Part shown: positions 63,008 to 64,000 of the stretch, piece after piece
How positions within the stretch are numbered: position 1 is the stretch's first letter
How the letters are laid out: each line of letters starts with the position of its first letter
NCBI GenBank assembly: GCA_009363875.1
Contig: CM018690.1
Span: 8,544,788 to 8,608,787, forward strand
Length of the DNA stretch: 64,000 nt
Source: Mikania micrantha
Taxonomy: Eukaryota > Streptophyta > Magnoliopsida > Asterales > Asteraceae
Direction of reading: 5' to 3'
The notes under the pieces: generated by a model
Told to the model about the DNA's origin: nothing
The model's database searches: none
Seen by the model: the letters and a program-made list of their open reading frames with translations, nothing else
Translations under genes and position numbers: made by a program

Positions 63008-63558
63008 CCCATAAATTGTCTGCCCATCTAGGGACTTAACATCATGATATTGTTTAAAAACTACATGTCATCATAACAAGAACCACAAACATAATGGGCT
63101 CAGACCTTATCAATTCTATCTTCATCGCCCATCACCGCACCTCCTTCACCTCCACCAGCTCCAACATCTTCACCTCCTGCCACCTTACTGGTCTCCACCA
63201 CGCTCGCCGTCTTCGCCGCCGCATTAGAAGTCTCCGCCATATCCCCGCTCAATTTAGCCAAAACCTTAACCCAGTCGGCAAGGTCCTTGTCCCACAAGTC
63301 CGAGCCCTCCTGTTTTGACTTTTCTGCCATTTTTATTTTTGCTTTAAGGATGGCAGCAGCAGCAGACTTCTTGGTTCCTTCGATGATCTCCTTCACCTTT
63401 AGCTTATGGGCAGCGTCATTATCCTTGACCAGCTTTTTGAACTTCAAAGCCTCCTTCTCATAGTGACCAGTCTTGGCAACAGCGATCTTCCTCTGATCTT
63501 CTAGATCTTCGATTTGCTTTTCAAAGGCCTCCTTGTCACCAGAAATTTTAAGGATAGC

Positions 63559-63629
63559 CTACAAAATAAGGATATTCTGAGGATATAATTACACCAGAAT
63601 AAATAAACTAAGATAATAATAGAATCTAC
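63559..63629 (-). other. aORF intron 2 (71 nt)
   Basis: Minus strand AAAAG|GTAGATTC ... TTATTTTGTAG|GCTATCC, phase 0. The acceptor matches the TTTTGTAG before the exon in D and D'. Confidence 0.7.
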
Positions 63630-63817
63630 CTTTTGTAGAAGATCGACAGCAGAGAGGTCAGAAACATCATCCACATTGACTGTATCAGCACCCTTACGTT
63701 TCTTTGAAGTTTTCGTCGAGCAAGTATGCATGATTCTTGCCTTAGGAACGACAGGACTGACCTTTTCTTTCTTGATAGTCAAGAAATCAGTAAGGTCTTC
63801 CAGATCAAAGGCTGATT

Positions 63818-63885
63818 CTAAAAGAAATCACGAACAAGAACATTAAAACCTAAAATCAATTAAAATTAAATCAATTTCAGGATAC
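63818..63885 (-). other. aORF intron 1 (68 nt)
   Basis: Minus strand ACATCAG|GTATCCTG ... GATTTCTTTTAG|AATCAGCC, phase 1. T-rich, close to the minimum size of plant introns. Confidence 0.65.
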
Positions 63886-64000
63886 CTGATGTCATCTGAG
63901 CGTGAGAATGTTGTGATGAAGCATTGTGAGATGAAGAAGAAATAGGAATATCTTATTTGGAGGTCGCCACAAATTTTCGCTCTCTCTCTCCAATCGACAA

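Larger units (their letters stand above)
63098..64000 (-). pseudogene. Antisense ORF (aORF) of element E with introns
   Basis: Minus strand, antisense to E. Three exons are visible. The last (63558-63098) encodes a charged coiled coil (AILKISGDKEAFEKQIEDL, TKKSAAAAILKAKIKMAEK) with a Gly-rich tail. The middle exon (63817-63630) encodes FDLEDLTDFLTIKKEKV, a Lys-rich segment and DVSDLSAVDLLQK. The first visible exon (64000-63886) is Ser/His-rich (SSSSHNASSQHSHAQ) with an upstream in-frame TAA near 63953. Frames continue correctly across both introns. It is homologous to 45909-46373 in D. It may begin beyond the window. Function unknown; a Transposase_28-type N-terminus, as in other Tat aORFs, would lie outside. 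Confidence 0.72.

Overview
This is a gene-poor, transposon-saturated stretch of a plant nuclear genome. Everything recognisable belongs to mobile elements: plant Ty3/gypsy LTR retrotransposons of the chromovirus (Tekay/Del-like) and Tat-like lineages, large solo LTRs, six fold-back elements bounded by (TA)n, two SINE-like copies and a possible hAT-like element. I found no convincing host gene, rRNA gene or CRISPR array, and no functional tRNA gene. The host is a flowering plant; the polypurine-tract and LTR styles remind me of Asteraceae, but that is an impression, not a demonstration. A run of exactly 100 N (29813-29912) marks an assembly gap.

Left part (1-12.7 kb): a decayed + strand chromovirus copy (A) with an acidic coiled-coil ORF upstream of gag, a gutted RT and a truncated integrase. 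It is followed by a pile of + oriented polypurine-tract/LTR starts (5055, 5741, 9189, 11092) holding two adjacent hairpin elements (M1, M2) and an antisense gag fragment. The LTR starting at 11092 is split by element B.

12.66-22.20 kb: element B, a complete young minus-strand chromovirus with 2.3-kb LTRs, a GACTA target duplication and an initiator-Met PBS. It carries two in-frame TAG codons, one frameshift and a changed RT catalytic aspartate. 22.5-26.7 kb is old intergenic sequence with two SINE-like copies and a hAT-like candidate. 26.7-29.8 kb holds fold-back elements M3 and M4; M4 runs into the assembly gap. 29.9-31.3 kb holds two opposed pieces of one LTR family. 31.4-38.4 kb is minus-strand element G, the same kind as A, with its upstream ORF, a probable 5'-leader intron and a solo LTR (TSD TGTAC) inside gag. 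38.7-40.1 kb holds the third hairpin pair (M5, M6).

41.9-64.0 kb is a Tat-like complex. An older + strand copy is split into gag-PR (C, 41.9-44.97 kb) and RT-RNaseH-integrase (E, 55.5-61.56 kb). Between them sits a younger minus-strand copy D with identical-length 757-bp LTRs, plus an extra partial 3' internal segment (D') beyond its 5' LTR. E's integrase is itself interrupted by a 2979-bp solo LTR (TSD TATTT). Both D and E carry an antisense ORF near the 3' end (with introns in E) and a 3' region made of repeated hairpins whose stems change sequence but remain paired. That covarying hairpin module is the most interesting signal here, together with the three adjacent pairs of TA-flanked fold-back elements.
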